A stretch of 64,000 nucleotides of DNA from JANNPJ01 sp965200525 (GTDB lineage: Bacteria; Actinomycetota; Actinomycetes; Actinomycetales; Kineosporiaceae): positions 930,001 to 994,000 of the forward strand of contig OZ241368.1 of NCBI GenBank assembly GCA_965200525.1, read 5' to 3'. The notes beneath the pieces are model-generated. The model made no database searches. It was given only the letters and a program-made list of their open reading frames with translations, and was not told the origin of the DNA. Below are positions 41,292 through 50,107 of the stretch, one piece after another. Position 1 is the first letter of the stretch, and each line of letters starts with the position of its first letter. The translations under genes and the position numbers were made by a program.

Positions 41292-43492
41292 CCCTGACCC
41301 AGTACCTGCGAGTGCTCCGGCAGCAATGGGTGGTCGTGGCCCTGCTCGCGATGCTCGGCCTCGGTGGGGCGGCCGCCTTCACCTACCGCCAGGTACCGAT
41401 CTACTCCGCCCAGACCCAGCTGTTCATCTCGGTCCGCAGCCCGGACCCGACGATCTCCACGCTCAGCCAGGGCGGCACGTTCACCCAGCAGCGGGTCAAG
41501 TCGTACGCCGCGCTGGTCACCAGCCCGGAGATCGCCCAGGCGGTGATCACCCAGCTCGGCCTGCCGTACACGGCCGAGGAGCTGGCCGGCAAGATCAGTG
41601 CCAGCAGCCCGCTCGACACCGTCCTGCTCGAGATCAGCGTGACCGACACCGATCCGGACCGGGCGGCCCGGATCGCCAATGCCGTCGGCGCCCAGTTCCC
41701 GCACTTCATCGCCACTCTGGAGACTCCCGCCGGTCGCGTGGTCTCGCCGGTCAAGGTGTCGATCACCCGGCCGGCCGAGGTGCCGGGAGCGCCGGTTTCG
41801 CCGAGGATCCCGCTCAACCTGGCGCTCGGCCTGATCGTCGGGCTGGGCCTGGGGATCGGCGCCGCGGTGCTGCGCGACCAGTTCAACACCACGGTCAGCG
41901 GCGTGAGCGACATCGAGCGCCTGACCGGCTCGATCCCGCTCGGCGTGGTGCCGTACGACTCGACCGCCGCCAAACAGCCACTGGTCACCGCCGATCAGTT
42001 CGGCGGCCGGGCCGAGGCGTTCCGCACCCTGCGGACCAACCTCCAGTTCGCGGACGTCGACGACCCGCCCCGGGTGATCACCATCACCTCGGCCCTGCCG
42101 GCCGAGGGCAAGACGACCACCGCCTGCAACATCGCCCTGACCCTGGCCCAGAGCGGGGCGCGCGTCGTCCTGGTCGAGGGCGACCTGCGCAAGCCGGCGG
42201 TGGGCAAGTACTTCGGGATCAGCAACGCCGCCGGCCTGACCAACGTGCTGGCCGGCCAGCACGAGCTGCGCGACGTGATCGTCAGCTACCAGCGCGACAC
42301 CCTGGCCGTGCTGCCCTCCGGTCCGACGCCGCCGAACCCGTCCGAGATGCTCGGCTCGCAGCAGATGAGCCACCTGCTCAACAGCCTGGCCAACCACTAC
42401 GACCTGGTGATCATCGACGCGCCCCCGCTGCTCCCGGTCACGGACGCCGCCGTGCTGGCCGCCGCCGCCGACGGGGCGATCCTGGTGGTCCGGCACGGCA
42501 AGAGCCGCCGCGAGGAGGTCGAGCGGGCCCAGCAGGCCCTCAGCTCAGTGAACGCCAAGGTGCTGGGCACGGTGCTCAACTTCGCCCCGCGCAAGAAGCG
42601 GCGCGGGGGTTACGACGGCTACGGCTACGGCTACGGCTACGGCCCGGCCACCCCGGTCGAGCAGCCGAAGCCGAGCACCTCCCGGAGCAAACGCTCGAAG
42701 CAGAAGGAGGTCGTCGCGGCGGCGCCGGCGCCGGCCCCGGCCCGGTCGATGCCGGTCTCGGTGACGCTGCCGCCCGACGAGGGTGCGAACCAGGACCAGT
42801 ACCGGCCCGACCAGTACCAGCCGGACCAGTACCGGTCCGACCAGTACCAGCCCGGTCAGTACCAGCCCGACCAGTTGCAGCCCGACCAGTTCCAGTCCGA
42901 CCAGTTCCAGCAGGCGGGCCCGTACCAGCAGAGCCAGTTCCAGCAGCCCGGCCAGTACAGTCCACCGCCCCCGGTCCAGACGCCCGGGCCGCCGGCCCAG
43001 GTTCAGGCCCCGGTTCAGGCCCAGCCGGTGGCCTCGCCCGTCACCACCGCCGGGCCTCCCCGGCTGCCGGCCCAGTCGGTGCCGTCCCGCTCGGGCGCCC
43101 GGGCCGGGTCCGGCGGCTTCTTCGACCGTCTGGACGCCGTCACCGGCCGGAGCGCCTCGCGGCCCGGCCCGGACCCCATCCCGGCCCCGGAGGATTCCCC
43201 GGTGCTGCTCGACCTGGCCGCGGCCGAGGACGACCCGCTGCGCACTCCGCCCAACGGTTTCGCCGCCAACGGCTACCCGCCGGCCTCGCGGCCCACCGGC
43301 AGCCGGCCCACCGGACCGGCCCCGAACGGGCGGGCGCAGAACGGACCAGCCCTGAACGGGCCGGCCGCGAACGGACAGGCAGCGAACGGGCCGGCGCTGA
43401 ACGGTGTCGGGGCCGACGGCCGGCCGGCCGAGCCGGCCCAGCCCAACAGCACCGGGGTTCCCCGGCACCACCGTTCCAAGCGCTCGCTGTAA
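41288..43492 (+). CDS. Polysaccharide biosynthesis tyrosine autokinase (Wzz/BY-kinase), copy 2 with long repeat tail
   Basis: 734 residues. Residues 1-452 align without gaps to the kinase at 1883: Wzz region with two TM helices (about 14-31, 175-193), Walker A AEGKTT (Lys275), Walker A-prime VVLVEGD, Walker B LVIIDAPP, and the Tyr/Gly cluster YDGYGYGYGYG. Note Glu for Asp in Walker A-prime (VEGD). Beyond it are 280 extra residues: a basic stretch, five-residue DQYQP-type repeats (about 502-545), Pro/Gln-rich and then Asn-Gly-Pro repeats (NGPALNGPAANG). The tail adds many Tyr that could be phosphorylated. First gene of the surface-polysaccharide region; a tyrosine phosphatase gene is close by. 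Confidence 0.92.
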   Translation: MTLTQYLRVLRQQWVVVALLAMLGLGGAAAFTYRQVPIYSAQTQLFISVRSPDPTISTLSQGGTFTQQRVKSYAALVTSPEIAQAVITQLGLPYTAEELAGKISASSPLDTVLLEISVTDTDPDRAARIANAVGAQFPHFIATLETPAGRVVSPVKVSITRPAEVPGAPVSPRIPLNLALGLIVGLGLGIGAAVLRDQFNTTVSGVSDIERLTGSIPLGVVPYDSTAAKQPLVTADQFGGRAEAFRTLRTNLQFADVDDPPRVITITSALPAEGKTTTACNIALTLAQSGARVVLVEGDLRKPAVGKYFGISNAAGLTNVLAGQHELRDVIVSYQRDTLAVLPSGPTPPNPSEMLGSQQMSHLLNSLANHYDLVIIDAPPLLPVTDAAVLAAAADGAILVVRHGKSRREEVERAQQALSSVNAKVLGTVLNFAPRKKRRGGYDGYGYGYGYGPATPVEQPKPSTSRSKRSKQKEVVAAAPAPAPARSMPVSVTLPPDEGANQDQYRPDQYQPDQYRSDQYQPGQYQPDQLQPDQFQSDQFQQAGPYQQSQFQQPGQYSPPPPVQTPGPPAQVQAPVQAQPVASPVTTAGPPRLPAQSVPSRSGARAGSGGFFDRLDAVTGRSASRPGPDPIPAPEDSPVLLDLAAAEDDPLRTPPNGFAANGYPPASRPTGSRPTGPAPNGRAQNGPALNGPAANGQAANGPALNGVGADGRPAEPAQPNSTGVPRHHRSKRSL
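42794..42915. repeat. 15-bp tandem repeats coding DQY(Q/R)P units
   Basis: About eight units of GACCAGTACCAGCCC type within the second tyrosine kinase gene, each encoding five residues starting Asp-Gln-Tyr/Phe. The third position drifts in later units. Not a CRISPR: no unique spacers and in frame throughout. Confidence 0.8.
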
Positions 43493-43794
43493 CTGCCCGG
43501 CGGCTCGTAGCGGTCGTCGGCTCAGGCCGGTTCCCTCCGACCTGGCCTACCCGGCGAAACACCGTTCTGACCGGATATTCACCCGATTCTGGTAGCAGGT
43601 CCGGGCCGAGTGCGCTAAAGCGGCCCGGGCCAAGGGGTTGTATACATCGGACAATGCGCTAGTTTGGCGCTTGGCGGTAGTGACGCGGACGTGCGCGACA
43701 AGCCTCGCCAAACCTGCCACTGCGTGCGGCCCGGCTCGTGGCCGCGCACAGTCGGCCAGCACCCGCGCCGACCGTCAATGGGGAAGGAAGCGCC
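43493..43794. other. 302-bp non-coding region after the kinase
   Basis: No credible gene. Contains TTGTAT (43638) and TAGTTT spaced by 16 bases, a possible promoter for the next gene, and a TGTATACA-like palindrome overlapping it. Also inverted GCGCTAGTTTGGCGC-like sequence near 43655. No terminator was recognised directly after the kinase. Confidence 0.4.
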
Positions 43795-44136
43795 GTGAAC
43801 GCGATCTTCGGCTGCCTGCTGTCACTGGGCGGCACCCTCCTCCTGATCCAGGATCTGGCCGTTTCCAGTTATCGCGGCCTCTGGCTGCCGGTGCTGCTGC
43901 TGACCGTCGGCCTGTTCATGCTGCTGCGGCACCGTTCGGACGACGACGCGAGCGACACCGCCGACGACCCGGGCCTGTGCGCGACCTGCCGAGGTGCGGG
44001 CACGGTCTACTCCGACGAGTGGAACGACTGGCGGCGCAGCGGCCCGATCCGCAACATCCGCGAGCTCTGCCCCTCCTGCGAGGGCCGGCAGACCCCGGCC
44101 CCGGCCGCCGAGTTCTCCCCCGAGCCCCACTCCTGA
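43795..44136 (+). CDS. Membrane protein with cytoplasmic zinc-ribbon-like Cys pairs
   Basis: 113 residues: two TM helices (about 4-20 and 29-45) followed by a soluble part with CATCRGAGTVY (CxxCxxxG, as in DnaJ zinc repeats) and ELCPSCEGR; the two CxxC pairs probably bind one zinc. GTG at 43795 with GGAAGGAAG upstream. Function unknown. Convergent with the tyrosine phosphatase gene. Confidence 0.65.
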   Translation: MNAIFGCLLSLGGTLLLIQDLAVSSYRGLWLPVLLLTVGLFMLLRHRSDDDASDTADDPGLCATCRGAGTVYSDEWNDWRRSGPIRNIRELCPSCEGRQTPAPAAEFSPEPHS

Positions 44137-44177
44137 TCCAGTAGGCCCACCCACCCCGGCCGTGGCCCGGGACGCAA

Positions 44178-44744
44178 TCACCGGACCAGGGGCGTCAACG
44201 GCGCGCAGAAGGTGTCGACGGCCGCCAGCAAGGCTCCGAAGACGTCGGCGTGCCGAGCTCCCTGGTGCGGGTCGGGCAGATCGTCGGCCGACTCCGGGCC
44301 GGAGCGCGGCGCCGCCCCGCGATTGGCGTCCAGCTCCTCGGCCAGCCAGAGCAGCCGATCCGGCAGATCGGCCCCGGCGGGCAGGCCGGCCGGCCCCCGC
44401 CAATGCGCGATCCGGGCCGCCTGGGCCAGCGTGAAGGTGCGGACCTGAGCCGACGGGCGCATCTCGATCACCTTGGCCCGGTGCCGCTGGGTCGCGGTCA
44501 GGATCACGGTCGAGGCCTTGATGTCGCTCAGCTCGAGCTGCCGCGAGACATGCCCGCCCGCGGCGTCCCCACCGTTCATCAGCACCCAATTGGCCGAGAC
44601 CTCACACATCCCGGCGCCCGGCACGGCCCGGGTGCCCCGGCTGACCAGGTCGATCGACGGGCCGAGCCGGCCGGCCAGCAGCCGGGCCGCGGCCGGTGAC
44701 CGGCAGATGTTCGCGGTGCACACCAGCAGCACCCGCGGCCTCAT
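44178..44744 (-). CDS. Low-molecular-weight protein tyrosine phosphatase
   Basis: 188 residues. Active-site loop CTANICRS with nucleophile Cys9 and Arg15 (CX5R), and the C-terminal general-acid Asp in DDLPDPHQG. LMW phosphatases (Wzb, EpsP, PtpA types) dephosphorylate BY-kinases; the autokinase 0.7 kb away is the natural substrate. ATG at 44744; the frame upstream to 45071 runs over the glgB promoter and is not protein-like. The intervening region between catalytic loop and DPDP-like motif is typical in length. Confidence 0.9.
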   Translation of the reverse strand: MRPRVLLVCTANICRSPAAARLLAGRLGPSIDLVSRGTRAVPGAGMCEVSANWVLMNGGDAAGGHVSRQLELSDIKASTVILTATQRHRAKVIEMRPSAQVRTFTLAQAARIAHWRGPAGLPAGADLPDRLLWLAEELDANRGAAPRSGPESADDLPDPHQGARHADVFGALLAAVDTFCAPLTPLVR

Positions 44745-44959
44745 GAACCACACCTTCCAACTGGACGACCACCCGACTCTAGTGTCGGAACCGGTAGCCG
44801 AACGGCCACTCCGCGTTGTCACCTGATGTGACCCCCACCTCGCCGGTCCGCCGACCGGTCCAGCAGCCGGTCCCATCGGCCGATCAGCGACGATCCGCTG
44901 GGTGGCACCCGGGGGCGCGGCACCAGGACGAGTCACCCGATGCGTGCCAGACTTCCCGC

Positions 44960-47314
44960 ATGGCTCAGTCTCGAACTTCAGGCAACCCGCCCGAAACGGT
45001 GCCGGACGACCACCCCGGTGCGACCCCGCCCGTCGCCACCGAACCGGCCGTGATCGCGACGCCGACGGCATCCACGAGCTCGACGAGCTCGACGGGGCCG
45101 ACGGGGCCGACGGGGCCGACGAGTTCGACGGGGCCGACGATCAAGCCGGCCGACGTCGGCGTGCTGGCCGCGGTCGCCGCGGGCGAGCACCACGACCCGC
45201 ACGCCGTGCTGGGTGCCCACCCGTACCAGGGCTCGGTCACCGTCCGCACCCTGCGCCCGCTGGCCCGCGAGGTCGCGGTGATCGTCGAGGACGGCAGCCG
45301 GTTCCCGCTGGCCCACGAGCGGGACGGGATCTGGGTCGGCGCGCTGCCCCGGACCACGGTCGGCGACTACCGGATCGCGGTGACCTACGAGGGCGTCGGC
45401 GAGGTCGTTGTCGACGACCCGTACCGGTTCCTGCCCGGGCTGGGCGAGGTCGACCTGCACCTGATCGCCGAAGGCCGGCACGAAGAGCTGTGGAACGTGC
45501 TCGGCGCCCACCCGCGCCAGTTCCCCGGCATCATCGGCCCGGTCGAGGGGACGGCGTTCGCGGTCTGGGCCCCCAACGCCCGGTCGATCCGGCTGATCTG
45601 CGACGCCAACAACTGGGACGGGCGCACCCACGCGCTGCGCAGCCTGGGCGGCTCCGGGGTCTGGGAGATCTTTGTGCCCGGCCTCGGCGTCGGCACCCGG
45701 TACAAGTTCGAGATCCTCGGCCGGGACGGCTACTGGCGGCAGAAGGCCGACCCGATGGCCTTCGGCACCGAGGTGCCGCCGCTGACGGCGTCCGTGGTGG
45801 TCGAGTCGACCTACGAGTGGCAGGACGGCGACTGGCTGGCCCGGCGGGCGAAGACCAACCCGCACGCCGGCCCGATGAGCGTCTACGAGGTGCACCTGGG
45901 CTCCTGGCGGCAGGGCCTGAGCTACCGCGACCTGGCCGAGCAACTGGTCGGCTACGTCGTCGACCTCGGGTTCACCCACGTCGAGCTGATGCCGGTGGCC
46001 GAGCACCCGTTCGGCGGCTCCTGGGGTTACCAGGTGACGTCCTACTACGCGCCGAGCTCGCGGTTCGGCAGCCCGGACGAGTTCCGCTTCCTGGTCGACG
46101 CGCTGCACGCGGCCGGGATCGGGGTGATCGTCGACTGGGTGCCCGGGCACTTCCCCAAGGACGCCTGGGCGCTGGCCCGGTTCGACGGCGAGGCGCTCTA
46201 CGAGTCGGCCGACCCGCGTCGCGGCGAGCACAAGGAATGGGGCACGCTGATCTTCGACTACGGCCGGTCTGAGGTGCGCAACTTCCTGGTCGCGAACGCC
46301 GTCTACTGGCTGGAGGAGTACCACATCGACGGCCTGCGGGTCGACGCCGTGGCCTCGATGCTCTACCTCGACTACGACCGCGAGGCCGGCGAGTGGTTGC
46401 CGAACATCTACGGCGGCCGGGAGAACCTCGAGGCGGTCTCGTTCCTGCAGGAGATGAACGCCACCGCCTACAAGCGGGTGCCCGGCATCATGACCATCGC
46501 CGAGGAGTCGACCGCCTGGCCGGGCGTCACCCGGCCGACCCACCTGGGCGGTCTGGGCTTCGGCCTGAAGTGGAACATGGGCTGGATGCACGACTCCCTC
46601 GGCTACGTCGAGAAGGAGCCGATCTACCGGCAGTACCACCACCACCAGATGACGTTCTCGCTGATGTACGCCTACACCGAGAACTTCACCCTGCCGATCA
46701 GCCACGACGAGGTCGTCTACGGCAAGGGCTCGCTGCTGCGCAAGATGCCCGGCGACCGCTGGCAGCAGCTCGCCAACGTCCGCGCCTACCTGGCTTTCAT
46801 GTGGTCGCACCCGGGCAAGCAGTTGCTGTTCATGGGCTCCGAGTTCGGCCAGGAGGCCGAGTGGTCGGAGAACCGCAGCCTGGACTGGTGGCTGGAAGAC
46901 ACGCCCTGGCACGCCGGGCTGCAGCAGCTGGTCCGCGACCTGAACCGGGTCTACACCGAGCACCCGGCCCTCTGGGCCCTGGACAACGACCCGGCCGGCT
47001 TCGAGTGGATCGACGCCAACGACACCGTGGCCAACACGTTCTCGTTCGTCCGGCACGACGGCGACGGCAACAGCCTGGTCTCGGTGATCAACTTCTCCGG
47101 CGGCCCGCACGAGGGCTACCGGCTCGGCGTCCCGCACGTCGGTACCTGGCTCGAGATCCTCAACACGGACGCCGCCCAGTACGCCGGGTCCGGGGTCGGC
47201 AACCTGGGCTCGGTACAGGCCGAACCGGTGCCGTGGCACGGCATGCCGGCCTCGGTCGTGCTGCGGGTGCCGCCGCTGGGCGCGGTCTGGCTGGTGCCCG
47301 ACCTCGACCGCTGA
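44960..47314 (+). CDS. glgB: 1,4-alpha-glucan branching enzyme
   Basis: GH13 enzyme adding alpha-1,6 branches to glycogen or related alpha-glucans. 784 residues from ATG 44960: a Thr/Ser/Gly/Pro-rich N-terminal extension (about 1-60), two N-terminal beta domains, the catalytic barrel with Asp462 (GLRVDAVASM), Glu515 (TIAEEST) and Asp583 (ISHDEVVYGKGSL), and an all-beta C-terminal domain. No ribosome site is obvious; the frame opens at 44816 with a TTG. Unlike most actinobacteria, no glgE/treS/pep2 genes adjoin. Confidence 0.95.
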   Translation: MAQSRTSGNPPETVPDDHPGATPPVATEPAVIATPTASTSSTSSTGPTGPTGPTSSTGPTIKPADVGVLAAVAAGEHHDPHAVLGAHPYQGSVTVRTLRPLAREVAVIVEDGSRFPLAHERDGIWVGALPRTTVGDYRIAVTYEGVGEVVVDDPYRFLPGLGEVDLHLIAEGRHEELWNVLGAHPRQFPGIIGPVEGTAFAVWAPNARSIRLICDANNWDGRTHALRSLGGSGVWEIFVPGLGVGTRYKFEILGRDGYWRQKADPMAFGTEVPPLTASVVVESTYEWQDGDWLARRAKTNPHAGPMSVYEVHLGSWRQGLSYRDLAEQLVGYVVDLGFTHVELMPVAEHPFGGSWGYQVTSYYAPSSRFGSPDEFRFLVDALHAAGIGVIVDWVPGHFPKDAWALARFDGEALYESADPRRGEHKEWGTLIFDYGRSEVRNFLVANAVYWLEEYHIDGLRVDAVASMLYLDYDREAGEWLPNIYGGRENLEAVSFLQEMNATAYKRVPGIMTIAEESTAWPGVTRPTHLGGLGFGLKWNMGWMHDSLGYVEKEPIYRQYHHHQMTFSLMYAYTENFTLPISHDEVVYGKGSLLRKMPGDRWQQLANVRAYLAFMWSHPGKQLLFMGSEFGQEAEWSENRSLDWWLEDTPWHAGLQQLVRDLNRVYTEHPALWALDNDPAGFEWIDANDTVANTFSFVRHDGDGNSLVSVINFSGGPHEGYRLGVPHVGTWLEILNTDAAQYAGSGVGNLGSVQAEPVPWHGMPASVVLRVPPLGAVWLVPDLDR
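45074..45137. repeat. Low-complexity repeat in the glgB N-terminal extension
   Basis: Short tandem units of TCGACG and GGGGCCGAC type encoding SSTSSTGPTGPTGPTSSTGPT-like sequence before the first beta domain. Probably length-variable between strains. Confidence 0.6.
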
Positions 47315-47321
47315 GACACCG

Positions 47322-47357
47322 ACCGGCTGAGGCTCGCCGCGGCGAGCCTCAGCCGGT
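47322..47357. terminator. 36-nt perfect palindrome between glgB and rfbD
   Basis: ACCGGCTGAGGCTCGCC (47322-47338) and its exact reverse complement (47341-47357) around a GC centre, 17 bp of stem. It begins 7 bases after the glgB stop and overlaps the last codons of the convergent rfbD. A bidirectional terminator for both genes is the simplest reading. Confidence 0.8.
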
Positions 47358-48245
47358 GACGTCGCCGGTGCGCACGGCCTCGGTCAGGGCTTCGTCCCAG
47401 GCCCGCATGGACGGCAGGCCGGCCTTGTCCCAGGCCGACAGGTCGAGCACCGAGTAGGCCGGCCGCGGGGCCGGGCGGACGAAGGCGGCCGAGGTGGTCG
47501 AACGGACCCGGCCCGGGTCGGCCCCCAGCAGCTCGAACACCGCCGTGGCCAGGCCGTGCCAGCTCGTCTGCCCGCTCGCGCAGGCGTGATACGTGCCCGC
47601 CGGGGCATCGGCGTCCACCATCTCGACGATCCTGGTCGCCAGGTCCCGGGTCCAGGTCGGCTGGCCGTGCTGGTCGTCCACCACCTCGACGAACTCCCGC
47701 TGGCCCTCCAGCCGGGCCATCGTCCGCACGAAACTGGGCCCGTGCTGCCCGTACAACCACGCCGTGCGCAGAATCCAGTGCCCGTCCGGCAGTTCGGCCC
47801 GCACGGCCCACTCCCCCGCCGCCTTCGTCCGCCCGTAGGCCGAGCGCGGCGCGGCCGGCGCCGAGACCGGATACGGGGTGCTGGCCTGCCCGTCGAACAC
47901 GTAGTCGGTGGAGATCTGCACCAACCGGGCCCCACTGGCGGCGCAGGCCCGGGCCAGCAGCTGCGGACCCACCGCGTTCACCGTGAACGCGGCCGGCTCC
48001 TGGGCCTCGGCGTCGTCCACCGCGGTCCAGGCCGCGCAGTTGACCACCACATCGCCCGGCCCGGTGTTCTCCTGCACCGCCGCGCGCACGGCGTCCTGAT
48101 CAGTGATGTCGAGGCCGGCGCGGTCGAACGCGGTGACCGCACCGGCGTCCACCCCGGCCCGGCCGAGGGCAGCCAGCACATCCCGGCCCAGCATGCCGCC
48201 GGCACCGGTGACGATCCACCGCCGGTTCTCGCTCACATCGCTCAC
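47349..48245 (-). CDS. rfbD: dTDP-4-dehydrorhamnose reductase
   Basis: Last step of dTDP-L-rhamnose synthesis, NADPH-dependent. 298 residues: Rossmann motif TGAGGMLGRDV, VVNCAAWTAVDDAE, QISTDYVFDG, and the catalytic YGRTKAAGE (YxxxK). GTG at 48245 overlaps the rfbB stop (GTGA), so the two are coupled. Confidence 0.94.
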   Translation of the reverse strand: MSDVSENRRWIVTGAGGMLGRDVLAALGRAGVDAGAVTAFDRAGLDITDQDAVRAAVQENTGPGDVVVNCAAWTAVDDAEAQEPAAFTVNAVGPQLLARACAASGARLVQISTDYVFDGQASTPYPVSAPAAPRSAYGRTKAAGEWAVRAELPDGHWILRTAWLYGQHGPSFVRTMARLEGQREFVEVVDDQHGQPTWTRDLATRIVEMVDADAPAGTYHACASGQTSWHGLATAVFELLGADPGRVRSTTSAAFVRPAPRPAYSVLDLSAWDKAGLPSMRAWDEALTEAVRTGDVTG

Positions 48246-49231
48246 TTGCTCAGCGCGGCACGGGATTTGAGCGGCTGCCACCATTCACGATGATCGCGGT
48301 ACCACTGCACCGTCTCGGCCAGCCCGGTCTCGAACGGCACCTGCGGGGCATACCCCAGCTCAGCCGAGATCTTCGCGATGTCCACCGAGTACCGGCGATC
48401 GTGGCCCTTGCGGTCGGCCACCGGCTCGACGCTCGACCAGTCCGCACCACAGGCGGCCAGCAGCCGCTCGGTCAGCTCCCGGTTGGTCAGCTCCGTACCG
48501 CCGCCGATGTTGTAGACCTCACCGGCCCGCCCGCCCTCGGCGACCAGCTGAATCCCCCGGCAGTGATCGGCCACGTGCAGCCAGTCGCGAATGTTCAGCC
48601 CGTCCCCGTACAACGGCACCGCCAGCCCGTCGATCAGGTTGGTCACGAACAACGGGACCACCTTCTCCGGGAACTGGTAGGGCCCGTAATTGTTCGAACA
48701 ACGCGTCACCACCACGTCCATGCCGTGGGTACGCGCGTACGAGCGGGCGATCAGGTCGCTACCGGCCTTGCTCGCGCTGTACGGCGAGTTCGGCTCCGGG
48801 GCCTGCGTCTCCGACCACGAACCGCTGTCGATCGAGCCGTACACCTCATCGGTCGAGACGTGCACGAACCGGCCCACCCGGGCCTGATGCGCGGCGTCCA
48901 GCAGGGTCTGGGTGCCGACCACGTTGGTCATCACGAAGTCGGCGGCACCGCTGATCGAGCGGTCCACGTGCGACTCGGCCGCGAAGTGCACCACCAGGTC
49001 GGTACCGACCATCAGGTCGTCGACCAGGGCCCGATCCAGGATGTCGCCCTCGACCAGGCTCAGGCGCGGATTGCCCCGAACCGGATCCAGATTGGCCGGA
49101 TTGCCGGCGTAGGTCAGCTTGTCCAGCACCACGATCTGGGCGCCCTCGTACGCCGGATAGCCACCCGAAGCCAGCGTCCGCACATAGTGAGAACCAATGA
49201 AACCGGCCCCACCGGTGACCAGAATCCGCAC
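48242..49231 (-). CDS. rfbB: dTDP-glucose 4,6-dehydratase
   Basis: Second step of dTDP-rhamnose synthesis. 329 residues: NAD-binding GGAGFIGSHYV, HFAAESHVDRSI, VSTDEVYGSI, catalytic YSASKAGSDL, and RCSNNYGPYQFPEK(V/I)VPLF, all diagnostic for RmlB. GTG start preceded by AGGAG. Divergent from rfbC. Confidence 0.96.
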   Translation of the reverse strand: MRILVTGGAGFIGSHYVRTLASGGYPAYEGAQIVVLDKLTYAGNPANLDPVRGNPRLSLVEGDILDRALVDDLMVGTDLVVHFAAESHVDRSISGAADFVMTNVVGTQTLLDAAHQARVGRFVHVSTDEVYGSIDSGSWSETQAPEPNSPYSASKAGSDLIARSYARTHGMDVVVTRCSNNYGPYQFPEKVVPLFVTNLIDGLAVPLYGDGLNIRDWLHVADHCRGIQLVAEGGRAGEVYNIGGGTELTNRELTERLLAACGADWSSVEPVADRKGHDRRYSVDIAKISAELGYAPQVPFETGLAETVQWYRDHREWWQPLKSRAALSK

Positions 49232-49402
49232 CTGTTGTCTCCTGCCGATCAGTCAGTTCGGTCGTTCTGCCTGGTCAAATGTACCGGTCGACCGGTGATC
49301 AGCACTGTGATTACCGGAACACCGGGCCCCTTCTGCCGCCGAACCCGGCCGGATTCAGTACGGTGCGGTGGATCACCCGGCGAACTGGAAGGCCCGCACC
49401 GC

Positions 49403-50098
49403 ATGAAGGTCACCGAACTGGCCGTACCGGATGCATTCTCGATCCACCCGCGCCAGTTCCACGACGATCGCGGCGTCTTCCTGGAGTGGTATCGGCACGA
49501 GGCCCTCACCGAAGCCGTCGGCCACCGGCTCGACCTGGCCCAGGCCAACTGCTCGGTCTCCCGCCGGGGCTCGGTCCGCGGCATCCACTACGCCGACGTC
49601 CCACCGAGCCAGGCCAAGTACGTCACCTGCGTGCGCGGCGCCGTCCTGGACGTGATCGTGGACATCCGGGTCGGTTCGCCCACCTTCGGCACGTACGACA
49701 CCGTCCGGCTGGACGACCGCGAGCACAACGCGGTGTACCTGGCCGAGGGGCTCGGCCACGGCTTCGCCGCCCTCACCGACGACGCCACCGTGGTCTACCT
49801 GTGCAGTTCGGTCTACAACCCGACCGGCGAGCACGGCCTGAACCCGCTCGACCCCGACCTGAACATCGACTGGCCGGCCGACACCGGCCTGCTGCTGTCG
49901 GACAAGGACACCTCGGCCCCCTCGCTGGCCCAGGCCCGGGCGGCCGGGGCACTGCCCGACCACGCCGCCTGTCAGGCCTACTACCAGCAGCTGAGAGCCG
50001 GTTCGGCGGCCGGCCCGGCCGGCCCGGCCGGCCCGGTCAGCCCGGTCAGCCCGGTCAGCCCGGTCAGCCCCGCCGGCCCCGCCGGCTCGGCCGGTTAG
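49403..50098 (+). CDS. rfbC: dTDP-4-dehydrorhamnose 3,5-epimerase with low-complexity tail
   Basis: Third step of dTDP-rhamnose synthesis. Core of about 195 residues: FHDDRGVFLEWY, SVSRRGSVRGIHYADVPPSQAKYV (catalytic His), VLDVIVDIRVGSPTFG, and YLAEGLGHGFAALTDDA. The C-terminus carries about 30 extra residues (AAGPAGPAGPVSPVSPVSPV type) encoded by a 9-bp tandem repeat. Nothing like it is needed for the cupin-fold enzyme. ATG at 49403. rfbA follows 9 bases later. Confidence 0.94.
   Translation: MKVTELAVPDAFSIHPRQFHDDRGVFLEWYRHEALTEAVGHRLDLAQANCSVSRRGSVRGIHYADVPPSQAKYVTCVRGAVLDVIVDIRVGSPTFGTYDTVRLDDREHNAVYLAEGLGHGFAALTDDATVVYLCSSVYNPTGEHGLNPLDPDLNIDWPADTGLLLSDKDTSAPSLAQARAAGALPDHAACQAYYQQLRAGSAAGPAGPAGPVSPVSPVSPVSPAGPAGSAG
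50017..50088. repeat. 9-bp tandem repeats at the 3-prime end of rfbC
   Basis: GGCCCGGCC-type units followed by AGCCCGGTC units and again GGCCCCGCC units, in frame, encoding GPAGPAGPVSPVSPVSPVSPAGPAG. A slippage-prone array just before the stop codon. Confidence 0.75.
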
Positions 50099-50107
50099 GG
50101 TCGGCGG

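Noticed and set aside
42794..42960. Possible CRISPR-like or satellite array
   Set aside because: The repeats are contiguous 15-bp units in the kinase reading frame, with no spacers of constant length.
44978..47239. 753-codon open frame on the minus strand
   Set aside because: Antisense to glgB, whose catalytic motifs are intact.
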